This document shows positions 46,175 through 56,448 of a stretch of DNA of 64,000 nucleotides, piece after piece (position 1 is the stretch's first letter; each line of letters begins with the position of its first letter). This stretch comes from Ceratodon purpureus (Eukaryota > Streptophyta > Bryopsida > Pseudoditrichales > Ditrichaceae). Location of the stretch: the NCBI GenBank assembly GCA_014871385.1, contig CM026431.1, positions 8,991,964 through 9,055,963 on the forward strand. The letters are read 5' to 3'. The notes under the pieces are model-generated. The model did no database searches, had not been told where the DNA came from, and saw nothing but the letters and a program-made list of their open reading frames with translations. The translations under genes were made by a program, and so were the position numbers.

Positions 46175-47226
46175 CAATCTGAGTTAGAGTGGCTTGGGCT
46201 TTGGGAACTGTCGTGAAACATGTTCCGTTGCCGTTTTATGGCTACCCCTACAGGTGACAGGGGAATATAGGATGCTGGTGGCTTATCAAACATTGCCGGC
46301 CAGCAGTCTATTGCATTCAAGGAATCTATGGCTTTCCCTAGTGGCGTTTCTCCTACCATGTCTGCTATATTCATCGGAGTTTTCCTCCACAGGAGCTGCT
46401 TGGAGCACTGGTATGAGATCTCCGTTGTCTGTTCTTCAATGAAGGCATATAGCCAGCATCTGCTGGTGTTGGGGTCGTCCGCTGTCCAGTAAAATGACCA
46501 CTGCGCCTGTTCCCAGTTCTTGAATGAGTTAGGGTGGTTTTGGTAGTTGTGGATGTGCTTCTTCAGCTCGGTATGTGCCTCTGTAACCACTTGAATTCGG
46601 CAGAGTGTCTCTGACCATATGATCCCCGTTATAGTTTCTAAGTCCGTAAACTGTACTGAGCAGATGGGGTGTCTTGCTGTCCGCTGTTTGCAGACCAGAT
46701 GTTCCATCAGCTTGGTGTCCGGGGAGATCCTGTAGAAGACCGGGGTGATTGTGCACTTGAGCGCTGCGGTGTGAGGGATGTTGTATAATCCAATTATCTC
46801 AAAAAACTCTCTTCGAATGGAGGACGACCTGTAATTCCTCTTGCTGGATTCGCCCACCTGAGTTGGAGGGGAGGGGGTGCTGGTCCTTTGGTTCGGTGTT
46901 GCTCGTGTCTGCAGCTTGGGCGTCCAGATGAACGTTGGTGTAGGGTCGATGCTCACCCTGGGCTGCTGGTTGGCGGTAGGGCTTGGAAAAGAGAGAGTGA
47001 GGTTGTCCTCTTCCTGTGTGGATGTCACGTCTTCCGGATCCCCTAAAGTCTGAAAATTGGGGAGAGGGGGAGGAGCGCTAGTACCTGGGATGGTCAGGGG
47101 AGGGGGCTGTTGTCGGTGCGTCGGTGATGCCAACGTGGGTTGCAGCTCCATCATGTCATCTTCTTGAATTTGGGCCTCCTCTAGTTGTGGATGTTGAGTC
47201 GGATGTGGTTGATTCTCATGTGACAT
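46174..47226 (-). CDS. LINE middle ORF, unknown function
   Basis: A 350-codon frame starting with ATG at 47226. It overlaps the end of ORF1 in another frame by 46 bases and overlaps the ORF2 start by four. The first 130 residues are Pro/Thr/Gln-rich. The second half looks folded and basic (SIRREFFEIIGLYNIPHTAA, AQWSFYWTADDPNTSRCWLY). I recognise no domain; it lacks a zinc knuckle. Most plant L1 elements have only two ORFs, so this is an extra protein, a split-off part of ORF1, or a lineage-specific feature. Confidence 0.7.
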   Translation of the reverse strand: MSHENQPHPTQHPQLEEAQIQEDDMMELQPTLASPTHRQQPPPLTIPGTSAPPPLPNFQTLGDPEDVTSTQEEDNLTLSFPSPTANQQPRVSIDPTPTFIWTPKLQTRATPNQRTSTPSPPTQVGESSKRNYRSSSIRREFFEIIGLYNIPHTAALKCTITPVFYRISPDTKLMEHLVCKQRTARHPICSVQFTDLETITGIIWSETLCRIQVVTEAHTELKKHIHNYQNHPNSFKNWEQAQWSFYWTADDPNTSRCWLYAFIEEQTTEISYQCSKQLLWRKTPMNIADMVGETPLGKAIDSLNAIDCWPAMFDKPPASYIPLSPVGVAIKRQRNMFHDSSQSPSHSNSD

Positions 47227-49739
47227 GGCGGTGTCTTGAGAATCATCTTCCGAGTCGTTTTGAGCTGGGTTCTTAGCCTGAGAAGGTTGAATATCGTCGT
47301 TGGAGTTGGCGTAGAACTATTAGGACTAGGGCTGGTTCTGGTGTGGATTCTTGTTGATGTTGCTTCGAGGTTGGTATCTGTATGGTGTCGAGGTCTCCAT
47401 TCTTGCCGTCTCTGCTCAGGTCTGGTGGGCCGTTGCGGAGGAGGGGCCGATCGAGTGGGTCGAGGTGGTCTTCTCATGCTGGCTCGAGGAAGCGTGCATT
47501 GGCTAACGGCATGGTCCATGCTGCCGCATCTCTCGCATTGCAGAGGTAGGCCGCTGTATAGCAGGTCATGTTCTACAAAGCCTGAGCCGTCTAATCTTCG
47601 GATGATGATGGTATCATGGAGGTTTTTAAGATCTTCTACTAAAATTCTAACTCTAGGCCCGGACAGACGAAGTCGATATGTTTCGTTGGTGTCGACAGCT
47701 ATGACTGGAGCGATCTGGTTGCAGATTTCTCTCAGGACGTCTTCTGATCTCTCTTCATCCGGAAGATTCCGAATCTGGACCCAAATTGGGTACTGAAGTC
47801 GCGGCTGGTTCAATGGACGAGTTACTTGATGTTCCTCTCCGGGCGCTTCTGGTTGGAAGTGAGGATTCCAGGTGCAGAAGGTGATCTCTCTCCCTCTGTA
47901 CTTGAATGCTGGGGCTAACAGTGTCTCCAGGCGTCCTCCTTCCTCTGTAAAATGAGCCTCAAAAAACCCATGACCTTTCATTATGATTTTATGAAATGAA
48001 GGGTGCAGGGTTTCTCTAGCCCACAGGTGTAGCTCACTGTGGCTATCCATCTTACCATGGAGACGACCTATGACCACCCGTTGCATAGAATGAGCATAGC
48101 TTGCTTGTAATCTGGCGAAGGTGTCATCCAGTAATTCGATTCTGAGCGGGTTGGAGCCGCGAGTGGGAGGAGCTATGGTGTTTTCCTGTTGATTTGCGGC
48201 CGTTTCCCTTGTCGTTTGTTCTTCCGCGGTTTGATCTTGGTCTTGCTCTCGCAGGTCCTGTTGAGGGGCTGCAGGTTCGGGCTGAATCGGTGGAGCATCC
48301 CTTGGTCCTGCTGGAGCTGGATGGTTGACCTGGAGATGTTGCTGGCCTAGAAGGGGCGGAGCTGGGTGCTGAGGGAGTAGTTGCTCTAGGTGATGAGGGG
48401 GAAGCTGTCTATGAGGGGGAGGGCGGGGGGAGGGAGGAGGGGCTGCTAGTCCATGCTGATAATATTGTTGGTGAAGCTGGGGCTGGTGCTCCTGGGGTTG
48501 ATACGCTAATCTATCATTGTTCCTATTCTGATCTCTATCGTCTATTCTATTCTGGTCTGTGCCTTCTACTGGAAACCAGTTGTGATGTAAATGGTTGTGC
48601 TGGGGTTGACTACGGTGCTGGTGAGCGAGGTTGGCAGTGTGGTCTTGCTGTCTGAGGGGGCTGTCGAGTGAGTCAGGGAGATTGATCTGGTCTATCATGT
48701 CTGAGTCCGGGCCTAATTCCCCTGTTTCAGATCTCTTGAATCTCTGGTACTCTCTCATCAGGGCTGTGTTCCTTCTATACTGCCAGATATCGTTGGGGAT
48801 CATTGGGTTTCTACCTAAGGGGTATCCTCCTAGCGAGTGGTGAACAATGACATATTGGTTTCTTGCATCAGCCAGCAGGTCAACCCAGTTCGGAGGAGTA
48901 TCCGGGAGAAGGCCAAAATCGTTCGGGAGAGAATCATAGAAGGCTAGGACCTGTTCTAGTTCTCCTATCGGGTGATGCTGAATCTCTGCTAGGAATCCTA
49001 CCTGGGGTTCTCTAGTTTTAAGAATTTGAAGGAATCCTAAGACGTTGTGAGTGTAGATAGTGGCCTGAGGAACAGGGTGGATCTGAGTACGGGGAAGCTC
49101 TTCGAGGAGCTTGATGCCTATTTCCTCGGCTACGGATTCTCTACGGTAGTGTGGAAGATTGATCTCCGTTGCTGCTTCTATGGCTAGGACTCTCTCTCTA
49201 TCTATTTGAACTTCTCTTGCAATGGTCCAATATAAATCACCAATATGAGGAGCGTATTTCCTACCTGCTTGCGTGATGCGGTGAGCCTCTGCCAGCCAGC
49301 TAAACTCGTGCATTCCGTCATGTGAGTGTCGCCGCCGGTGAGACGGAGGAGAGTGCTGTGGCCGAGCTCCTTGGTGCATGTTGACTCGAACCGGTGGTGG
49401 GCGTCTCGGCGAAGCCAGGACCGGGTGGCTGTGTTGCTCCATCTTGACGACGAGAGAGCGACTCAGTGGTGCAGAAAAAAGGGACGGTGGGTGATGAGTG
49501 CACCGAGAACTGTTACTAGGACTGTAGCAATGACGTGAACAGTGAGTGCGACCAGGCGGAAAGAGTTGTCCTGCAACAGTGATCCCCTGGGGATTTGTGC
49601 TGAACGTGCTTTCACTGAATCTCTTCCTAACTCTGCAAACTCCTTCGATACTACTCGGAACTCTTGCGGACTTAGTGCATTGTGATCCCTGAGGGTTGTC
49701 TAATGCAGAGAGAGACGGAGGCACTGCTAATTCACACAT
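47181..49739 (-). CDS. LINE ORF1: gag-like RNA-binding protein
   Basis: Likely coats the element RNA. The frame has 852 codons; an internal ATG at 49442 (residue 100, MEQHSHPVL) is a plausible alternative start. Residues 300-530 are Gln/His/Pro-rich. A DUF4283-like domain follows (HSMQRVVIGRLHGKMD to AFKYRGREITFCTWNPHF), then a region with PIWVQIRNLPDE, then a CX2CX4HX4C zinc knuckle (CERCGSMDHAVSQC, near 728-741). The basic, Pro/Arg/Thr-rich C-terminus is typical of nucleic-acid binding. The order DUF4283 then zinc knuckle is the common plant L1 ORF1 layout. Confidence 0.85.
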   Translation of the reverse strand: MCELAVPPSLSALDNPQGSQCTKSARVPSSIEGVCRVRKRFSESTFSTNPQGITVAGQLFPPGRTHCSRHCYSPSNSSRCTHHPPSLFSAPLSRSLVVKMEQHSHPVLASPRRPPPVRVNMHQGARPQHSPPSHRRRHSHDGMHEFSWLAEAHRITQAGRKYAPHIGDLYWTIAREVQIDRERVLAIEAATEINLPHYRRESVAEEIGIKLLEELPRTQIHPVPQATIYTHNVLGFLQILKTREPQVGFLAEIQHHPIGELEQVLAFYDSLPNDFGLLPDTPPNWVDLLADARNQYVIVHHSLGGYPLGRNPMIPNDIWQYRRNTALMREYQRFKRSETGELGPDSDMIDQINLPDSLDSPLRQQDHTANLAHQHRSQPQHNHLHHNWFPVEGTDQNRIDDRDQNRNNDRLAYQPQEHQPQLHQQYYQHGLAAPPPSPRPPPHRQLPPHHLEQLLPQHPAPPLLGQQHLQVNHPAPAGPRDAPPIQPEPAAPQQDLREQDQDQTAEEQTTRETAANQQENTIAPPTRGSNPLRIELLDDTFARLQASYAHSMQRVVIGRLHGKMDSHSELHLWARETLHPSFHKIIMKGHGFFEAHFTEEGGRLETLLAPAFKYRGREITFCTWNPHFQPEAPGEEHQVTRPLNQPRLQYPIWVQIRNLPDEERSEDVLREICNQIAPVIAVDTNETYRLRLSGPRVRILVEDLKNLHDTIIIRRLDGSGFVEHDLLYSGLPLQCERCGSMDHAVSQCTLPRASMRRPPRPTRSAPPPQRPTRPEQRRQEWRPRHHTDTNLEATSTRIHTRTSPSPNSSTPTPTTIFNLLRLRTQLKTTRKMILKTPPCHMRINHIRLNIHN

Positions 49740-49780
49740 TCTTATACTCTAATTCGCGTTCCTAGAATTTCGGATCTTGG

Positions 49781-49819
49781 TTAGGTTGCGGCTCCGCGAA
49801 TTGCGGAGCCTCACCCTAA
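49781..49819 (-). repeat. Stem-loop in the presumed LINE 5' leader
   Basis: GGCTCCGC-AATTC-GCGGAGCC forms a perfect eight-base stem. An outer TTAGG/CCTAA stem is separated by a small internal loop. It lies 42 bases before the ORF1 ATG on the minus strand. Confidence 0.75.
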
Positions 49820-49888
49820 CAGCTTAAACCCTCGGAAAATGGGACATCCAAGAGGAGTCCAATGTCCTGACCGCTAGACTACGGGACC
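49817..49888 (-). other. tRNA-like segment, degenerate (Gln/Glu type)
   Basis: The minus strand begins GGTCCCGTAGTCTAGCGGTC and continues AGGACATTGGACTCCTCT, which matches the first half of plant tRNA-Gln/Glu genes including the A box TAGTCTAGCGG. The anticodon stem does not pair and the B-box region (GGGTTTAAGC) is only a partial match. It is not a functional tRNA. It sits immediately upstream of the LINE ORF1. Confidence 0.55.
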
Positions 49889-50647
49889 GGTGAAGATCTC
49901 AGAGGTCAATCCCGAACTGCTGTTCCGCCGCATTCAAACAGACTCCCCCTCGCGCACCTTTGACTTGTACGCCGTCACGACGCTTCGCGAGTGGCGACGG
50001 TCTCATGAATGTAAAGCCAGTTGTTGGTGAAGGCGGGATTTTGATGTTAGTTGGCGATGTGGAAGCTGCCGTGATTCAGTGCTTCATATGCCACTAACTG
50101 CAATGTTGGGGTGCCACACCCTCGATTTGACGGGGAAGTGTCATTGGAACCAGTTGAGCTCCATGACAGTTCTTGACAATCGAAGATCAGCTCTGCGGTA
50201 TTCAAGCAGGCAATCACCCTACCAAACAAATGTAGCGTTTGGCATAACAGTGAGCAGTATCGTGACAGCCGACTCAATTTAGTGGATGTTTACTATGATG
50301 TTCTCCTCTATTGGAGTCCACTCTATACAGGTCAATGCAGTTTGGTTTGATTGGGTTCCTCGCAGGAGGAGATAAGGTAGCAGCACCTATTTTCGGACAC
50401 TTAAGGAATTCACTATTCTTGTGGAGGTGGAATGAGTGGCTTCCTATTTTTCAGTAATTAACAATAAGAAAAAACAAAGTTTCCCCATTTTTAGGATATT
50501 TATAACTACAAATTTTAGAAGTGACCAATATAGGTTGACCTATAGCCGGACATCCTTTTGCATGTATGCATGGGATACATTATAGGTAATTATAGGGTGA
50601 TCAAATCTCCACTGCATCAAGAATCTGGGGTGTCCGCCTTTAAGGGG
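49889..50647. other. Spacer between the LINE 5' side and the U2 gene
   Basis: No gene is visible. On the minus strand the part near 50600 lies just beyond the U2 3' end and may hold its 3' processing box, but no clear match is present. Confidence 0.4.
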
Positions 50648-50843
50648 GGTCCGGGGATAGGTGCTTCCACCATAGTGCAAGACCAAGGCGACGCTCGCGG
50701 GTCTGGGCAGCAAGCTGCCGGATGGACCCGCATCCAAGAAAAATTAGATTAATATCATGAGGGACGATGTTCCTCGTATCAGATATTAAACTGATAAGAA
50801 TAGATACTACACTTGATCTTAGCCAAAAGGCCGAGAAAGGTAT
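50648..50843 (-). ncRNA. U2: U2 spliceosomal snRNA
   Basis: Pairs with the intron branch site in the spliceosome. The minus strand starts ATACCTTTCTCGGCCTTTTG at 50843 and continues GCTAAGATCAAGTGTAGTAT, with the branch-site recognition sequence GTAGTA intact. The 5' 60 bases differ from the near-universal sequence at about one position (GTATCTATTC for GTATCTGTTC). A stem-loop III with GCGGGTC/GACCCGC and GGCAGC/GCTGCC pairs perfectly; the Sm site is AATTTTTC. The 3' end is set by the usual ~196-base length and could be up to about 20 bases off. Confidence 0.93.
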
Positions 50844-51735
50844 ACCTCCAATCTCAGCTATTCTTCCTGAAATGTGGTAACTTCAATTGCCTCGTCGAAC
50901 ACATCTTTCTACTGTTGTAGAATGAGTTTGACCTAATCTTGGCTATTCTTTCACTAAGACTTAATTTGAATAAAGCTCAATGGCATGCGATTCAGTTCCA
51001 ACTACACTCTCATTGTCTAATCATAAGAGAAAAGGCCCTATGCTATAAAAGTTTGATCTGTAAAAGTTTGATGTCCCTCAATTCATCATTTTGTATAGCA
51101 GTGTTGACAGTGAAGTATGCCAAAACAATCTGACAAAACTTTGATGATTTTTGTAATAAATTTTTTTGGCAACTAAGAGGGTTTTCTTCTTTTACAAATA
51201 AATTCCCAATCCAATACCGTAACACCATGGCAAGTTCGTTCATTAATAATTTCCCTCAAAAAATAGGTTAAAATTACAAAAATCATGAAGACAAACTAAA
51301 CAATAATAACAATAAAATATTTTTGTGATATTTTGTTATATCTAAGCCATTTGAGATTATTTTTAGTGAATGTTTGCTAAAAAATGAAGATTATCAATTT
51401 TTGAGGGGCAAACCTTATCTTTTCCAAAAAAATAACATTCGTGCGGCATGGAACAAACATGGTGTTCTTGTAGACATCGATCGAAAAATGTAGTAATTCA
51501 ATCAAATGTTATAATAAAATATTGGTAATTACATTAGTGAACATAGTTATACAGTTAATTTATCTGTGCATAAACTCGAACACAACATTTTAAATAATAG
51601 TTTTATTAAAATTCTACATTTTACAGGCACCCATCCATTGATACTTGGCCCTATCTCCTTCTAGCTTGCCCTGAACATAACATTCACAGACTTTGAATCA
51701 AACGCCATAACACAGCTGTCTGGGACATCCACAAA
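50844..51735. other. U2 upstream region and AT-rich intergenic DNA
   Basis: On the minus strand this should hold the U2 promoter. I see TTACCACATTTC near 50870, a partial match to the plant upstream sequence element (RTCCCACATCG), but no convincing TATA box near -25 to -35. The rest is AT-rich without genes. Confidence 0.4.
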
Positions 51736-52286
51736 ATGCTTGTGTTTAACACAAAAACTCGATATTACAACCTTATCAATGTTAGCAAGAATCACACCCG
51801 CACATCCAAAAACATCGTTCCCTCGTGGCTCTTACCTTGCACCTGCCTCACACCACCCTGCCAATGCCCAACACGACTACGCCCTGATATTCTCCTCGTT
51901 CTCAACCACCCCCTTGATGCCCCCCCACCCACCGAACCCCACCTCCACCTCACAATCCAATACATTGAATTTACTTATTGCCACGATTGATTCCCCTCCG
52001 AGAGTATCACTAACAAAACTGCCAAATATGCCCCCCTACTCCAAGCTCTCACTAACCAATGTTGGACAGTTGCCCCTCTCCTTGTCTTCACGCCGGAGCC
52101 CGTTGCGCTATTCATGCCAACATAAAAAACACCATCTCAAAACACCCCCTCCTCAAAGTCCACGACACACTAATCAACAGAACACTAAAAGCCATTCACA
52201 CCAACGCCATCAAATGCTTACACCATATCATCCTCACCAAAAGACGAGTCGAAAATAAACAAACCTTACCCACATTCCCAAATTAA
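51736..52286 (+). pseudogene. Retroelement remnant with a restriction-like endonuclease signature
   Basis: Across three frames one protein can be followed: PTRLRPDILLVLNHPL, IQYIEFTYCHD, then SITNKTAKYAPLLQALTNQ, then GARCAIHANIKNTISKHPL. The pattern RPD ... IEFTYCHD ... K..KY.PL resembles the C-terminal endonuclease region of R2/NeSL-like non-LTR elements. A stop follows CHD and frame changes follow, so it is dead. The family call is tentative. Confidence 0.4.
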
Positions 52287-53334
52287 AACACCCATAGATA
52301 TCCCCCTTTTTTTTATATATATATGCACATTTATATACATACATAAACATATTCTACATACCCTCCCCCCACTTACCCCAATCCGTCCCTCTAGTGTTTC
52401 CATTAGCTTAGTCTTAGTGTCTTATGTGTCCATAGGGTTCACCTTCGAAAGAGTAGCCCACCCCTGGTGACCATACTGGTAGCACTTCCCCCAACGAACC
52501 CTTCATTCACGCTGGCCCTTCGGGCCAGATTTCCTCTCTCTCTACAGGCACCCGGAGCCTTCATTGGCTCCACTTTGAACTGTGAAAACCCCCAATGAGC
52601 CTGGTCTTGAATACAGTCACAGCCACGTCACAATATTCCAGCGGACCAATGACGCGACACCAAAACGCCAAATCAGCTCCACAAACCCTCCCTCTACATA
52701 CTCCTCTACCCGACACGTGGACACGCTGACGCACATTCTGGAAACGTCCAAAGGATCCAAGGGAACGCTTTGCAAACACTCGGGAACATAACGCTAGTAC
52801 CAAATTCCGTCGCTACATCCAGAACCACAAATATCTATCCCTTTCAAAGACTACACCCCTAATATGTACATTTTCATAGAAAGTGCTGGTTATAGGTACA
52901 CTGATGCTTTTAAGTTTACTGGATTCCCAAATCAAGAACAGAACCCGACCAACACAAAACTAATCCAAAACCGACACTATCTGTAACTTCCTAGATATCA
53001 TCAATTTAAATGTACTTCCTCAGTAGATATTGATGGTTTTGGGGTGTTAGTGACGGTTTTGAGTTGCTTGACTTCGCAACGAGGAAGCGAACACAAGAGC
53101 GAGACGCACTTGAACATACACACTCAAGCATTTCAAGCTCTTGGAGGTTACACTGACGCGCTCGCAATCGTCACTCGCCATTAGATTCCTGTCTCCCTGG
53201 AACGGCCGTCTCGCAAGCTTTCCAACGAGCTATCTCGGAGCTTCTGGGACCCCTTGTTGCGATTTTTCGAATACTGCTGGATGTTGCTTGGGGAGCAGTA
53301 GGAGCTCACTGCGTGGTGCTGCGTCTGATCAGCC
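52287..53334. other. Intergenic DNA and Derlin 5' region
   Basis: The first part is the tail of the retroelement remnant, with a TATATA run at 52316-52325. No gene follows. The stretch before 53335 presumably holds the Derlin promoter and 5' UTR. Confidence 0.4.
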
Positions 53335-56300
53335 ATGTCGTCCCCGGGGGAGTGAGTAATCTAACACCGAGGCATCTGTTTAGTTTCGTTTCTAACTTGA
53401 TTGGGTCGGAGAGTGAGCAGAGTTTTTGACTTGCTATAAATTAGGGTTTGGATTAGAATGGGGTTTTGGAGTTTTTAGCAGTTGAGAAGTGGAAGTGAGG
53501 AGTTTCGTCTTTCGACGTTGAGAGATTTTGTAATCAGTATCGAATTGGTGAACGTGAGGATTGGTTGCTCTTTTTTTTTCCTTCAATTTTGAGGAATTTT
53601 GTGTTTCGAGATTGGCTGTGTGGATCTCGGCAGTTGGAACCTTTTGGAGTGACGAGCTCCGGGGGTGTCTTGGTTCTTTTCTTTCGGAATTTGATCTTGT
53701 TGGGAATAGCTTAGCTGGGGAAGTGGTAGTTGGAGGGTGGATCAGTCGTGGAATCGCTGGCAACTTTTAGTGTGTTTTGTTTAGTGAAGATGTAATCCAA
53801 TGGGGAATAGGTCTTGGGGGTGTGAATTTGTAACAATCTTTGAAGGGATCGGTTCTTGACCTAGAGCTATGTCTGAAGTGTGAATCAGTAGCTGGACTGG
53901 TTCTGCTCTTATACTTTCTTCACTTGCAAGTAGGAGATGTGTGCGTGCAGTTTTCGGGTTGGAAGTAATGTCAGCTGAAGTAAAATATGTCAGTCTACTT
54001 GAGCAATCGAAGAGGGTTTAGTGTGAGGATCTGTGAAGTAATTTGCACTGCATTTTGTGATTTCTCCAGCTCTAAAACGCTACAGGAGAGAGCAATGGTG
54101 CTCGATTGAGTGATTATTGTATTATTTGTTGTTCTGATGTCTATTATCTAGGCGCATGGTAGTAGGCTAATGCCGTATTAAGTTTCTCGCTTTCTTCCTT
54201 GCATACATGATTTTCTCATCAATTGGATCCTTATTCTTGCAGTTTCTATCGTTCTCTACCTCCTGTTACCAAGGCGTATGGAACTCTCTGCTTTCTTACA
54301 ACGGTTGCCTACCAGTTGCATCTCCTCAATCCTGAGTGGATCTATTTGGATTTTGCTTTGGTGACCAAGAAATTTCAGGTTTGTCTGGAACTGTGATTCG
54401 TTTAATGTGGTAATGCCCGAGTATCAAAGTTTGACTTCTTTCCTCATAGTCTTTCGGGAGGCGGGTGCCTTTGGAGCAGGCTGGACTACAAGAACTTGCC
54501 ATGTGTATAGATTTTCGGGATTTAGCGGATTTCGTTGTTTTGGTAAATTTTTCGAGTGTTGGTTTCAGCAGGAATGTTTATAGCTGGTGTGGTTTTTGAT
54601 TGCAGATATGGCGACTTTTCACCAACTTCTTTTTCCTAGGGGGTTTCTCCATGGCGTTTGGTATTCGAATATTGATGATGTGAGTATTAAATTCTCCTTG
54701 CTTACACCTATCTGCATTCTAGATTTCTTTTCTAAAATGGTGTAGCTTTGGGGATTTTAGATTTATTTGATAATCAGTTGAAGTAGTCGGAGTTCCATTT
54801 TACATTTTACTGAGTTGTATTGTTTGGGGCATTCTGGACTGTAATCATGTTGCTTACAGCATGATTATGCAAAGATGAATCGGTGGGTACTGTAGTTTTG
54901 TGTCTCTTTATGAAACAAATATGCATACGTACTCTTGTTATTATTTTCATATTGATATTTAAAAGTGAAAAATGACTTGTCTGTGATATGTTTACAGAGC
55001 AAGATACGGAGTTCAACTAGAACAGGGTCCGTTTGCTAAGCGCACAGCCGATTTTCTTTGGATGATGATAGTGTCCATGATAACTTGTCTGGTATGATAT
55101 GCTCTATTCCCTATGAATTTTGCCACTTTTTGTCGTACTTGAAGCACATGATCTTGAGTCACAAGGATTATAATGGTACTCCCAGTGATTTCGTTCTACC
55201 ACATGTGCAGCTTATACATGAAGTACAATGGCATATTAATCGAAGTTCATGAAATTTTTTCTTTTCTCTTCGTTGATGGTTTATATTTTAATTTATTTCC
55301 AAAAGTATTATAATCATCAAATAAATTAATGTAAAGTATACCGGTCTGGTCTCCCAGTAATTACTTTGCAATTTCGTGCGTCGTTTAAATCTAGGGTAAT
55401 AGCTTCTGGTTTTGTTGAGTAAAGATACTCCTGATGTTGGGAAATTTGAAAAAATCGTTGTGATGTGATGATTTCAATCACTGATACTTCCATGGAATGC
55501 TTTCAGGTTATTTCACTCACCGTGCCGTTTTTCAATTCGATTTTCATGGGAGGCTCACTTGTTTTCATGCTCCTGTATGTGTGGAGTCGTGAGTTTCCAA
55601 GTTCTAAGGTTTCGCTTATGGGATTAGTGAGCTTACAGGTCAGTTTTTGCCTCGCATATTGATATTTGTACTCTCCAAGAGGATTGTCCTCCTGAATTGA
55701 GGCTTTAGTTAGATAAATTATTTGAATTGATTCTTAATCGGTTACTTCATTTCTTTCCTCGGTTGATTGGTGGATCTTCTTATTCCTTATCCTTAAATTT
55801 CATCGTTTATGATTACAGGGTTTCTGGCTGCCGTGGGCTCTTTTACTGGTCAACACTATGTTTGGGGCACCACTTATGTCAGACTTGCTTGGAATAATCG
55901 TTGGACATGCCTACTATTTCCTTGCTGTTTTGCATCCTCGAGCGACTGGACAGGACTACCTGAAGACTCCTGCGTGGGTGTATCCTTTGAACTATTTTAT
56001 GCTGCCTAGAAACATTGTGTTTTAAAGTTCCGTGCTTAGAAAACGGTCATTTGGGTAGCTAAAATCTTTCTGGCATCTATTTATTTACACAAGTGCATTT
56101 ACATTCTGACCTGAAATCATCATGAACTCCAAACGAACACAACTCATTCATGAAGTGTATTTTGTTCAATTGGATTAGAGTATGTTCCTGCATGAGTTAT
56201 GTTATATTCGTTTCAAGTACATTGGTGGGTACAGATGCCTCTACTTTAGCTTTGTTGCTTGAATATTTGTTGTGATAGAAGGTGATGTTTTTCCTTGACA

Positions 56301-56448
56301 AGTATGCTTCCGCAGACATAAGCTGGTTGCCAAGTGGAGTGCAGCAGGACCTGAAGCATTTTCACCGCCTCCGCCCTCACCAGTTGCTGCTGCTGTTCAA
56401 GGAGTAAGGTCTGCATTTACTGGCCGGAGCTACCGCTTGAATCAGTGA
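53335..56448 (+). CDS. DER1: Derlin (Der1-like ER-associated degradation protein)
   Basis: Rhomboid-like ER membrane protein that helps move misfolded proteins to the cytosol for degradation. Exons: 53335-53351, 54243-54378, 54606-54679, 54998-55091, 55507-55638, 55819-55979, 56316-56448; phases close to 248 residues (Arabidopsis DER1 is about 266). The start MSSPGDFYRSLPPVTKAYGT, then FQIWRLFTNFFFLGGFSMAF, ARYGVQLEQGPFAKRTADFL, SLVFMLLYVWSREFP, LLGIIVGHAYYFLAVLHP and the tail FTGRSYRLN follow plant Derlins closely. Several hydrophobic membrane segments are visible. The first coding exon is only 17 bases, so automated models may miss it. Confidence 0.93.

Larger units (their letters stand above)
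40994..49739 (-). mobile_element. L1-like non-LTR retrotransposon with three open ORFs
   Basis: A single orientation holds ORF1 (gag-like, zinc knuckle), a middle ORF and ORF2 (endonuclease, reverse transcriptase, zf-RVT). None is interrupted, so the copy looks young. The coding part alone is 8.7 kb. The true ends are not placed; the 5' UTR probably extends past 49739 and the 3' UTR below 40994. Confidence 0.9.

Noticed and set aside
53434..53763. 109-codon minus-strand frame
   Set aside because: Lies antisense inside the first Derlin intron, basic low-complexity sequence, no domain.
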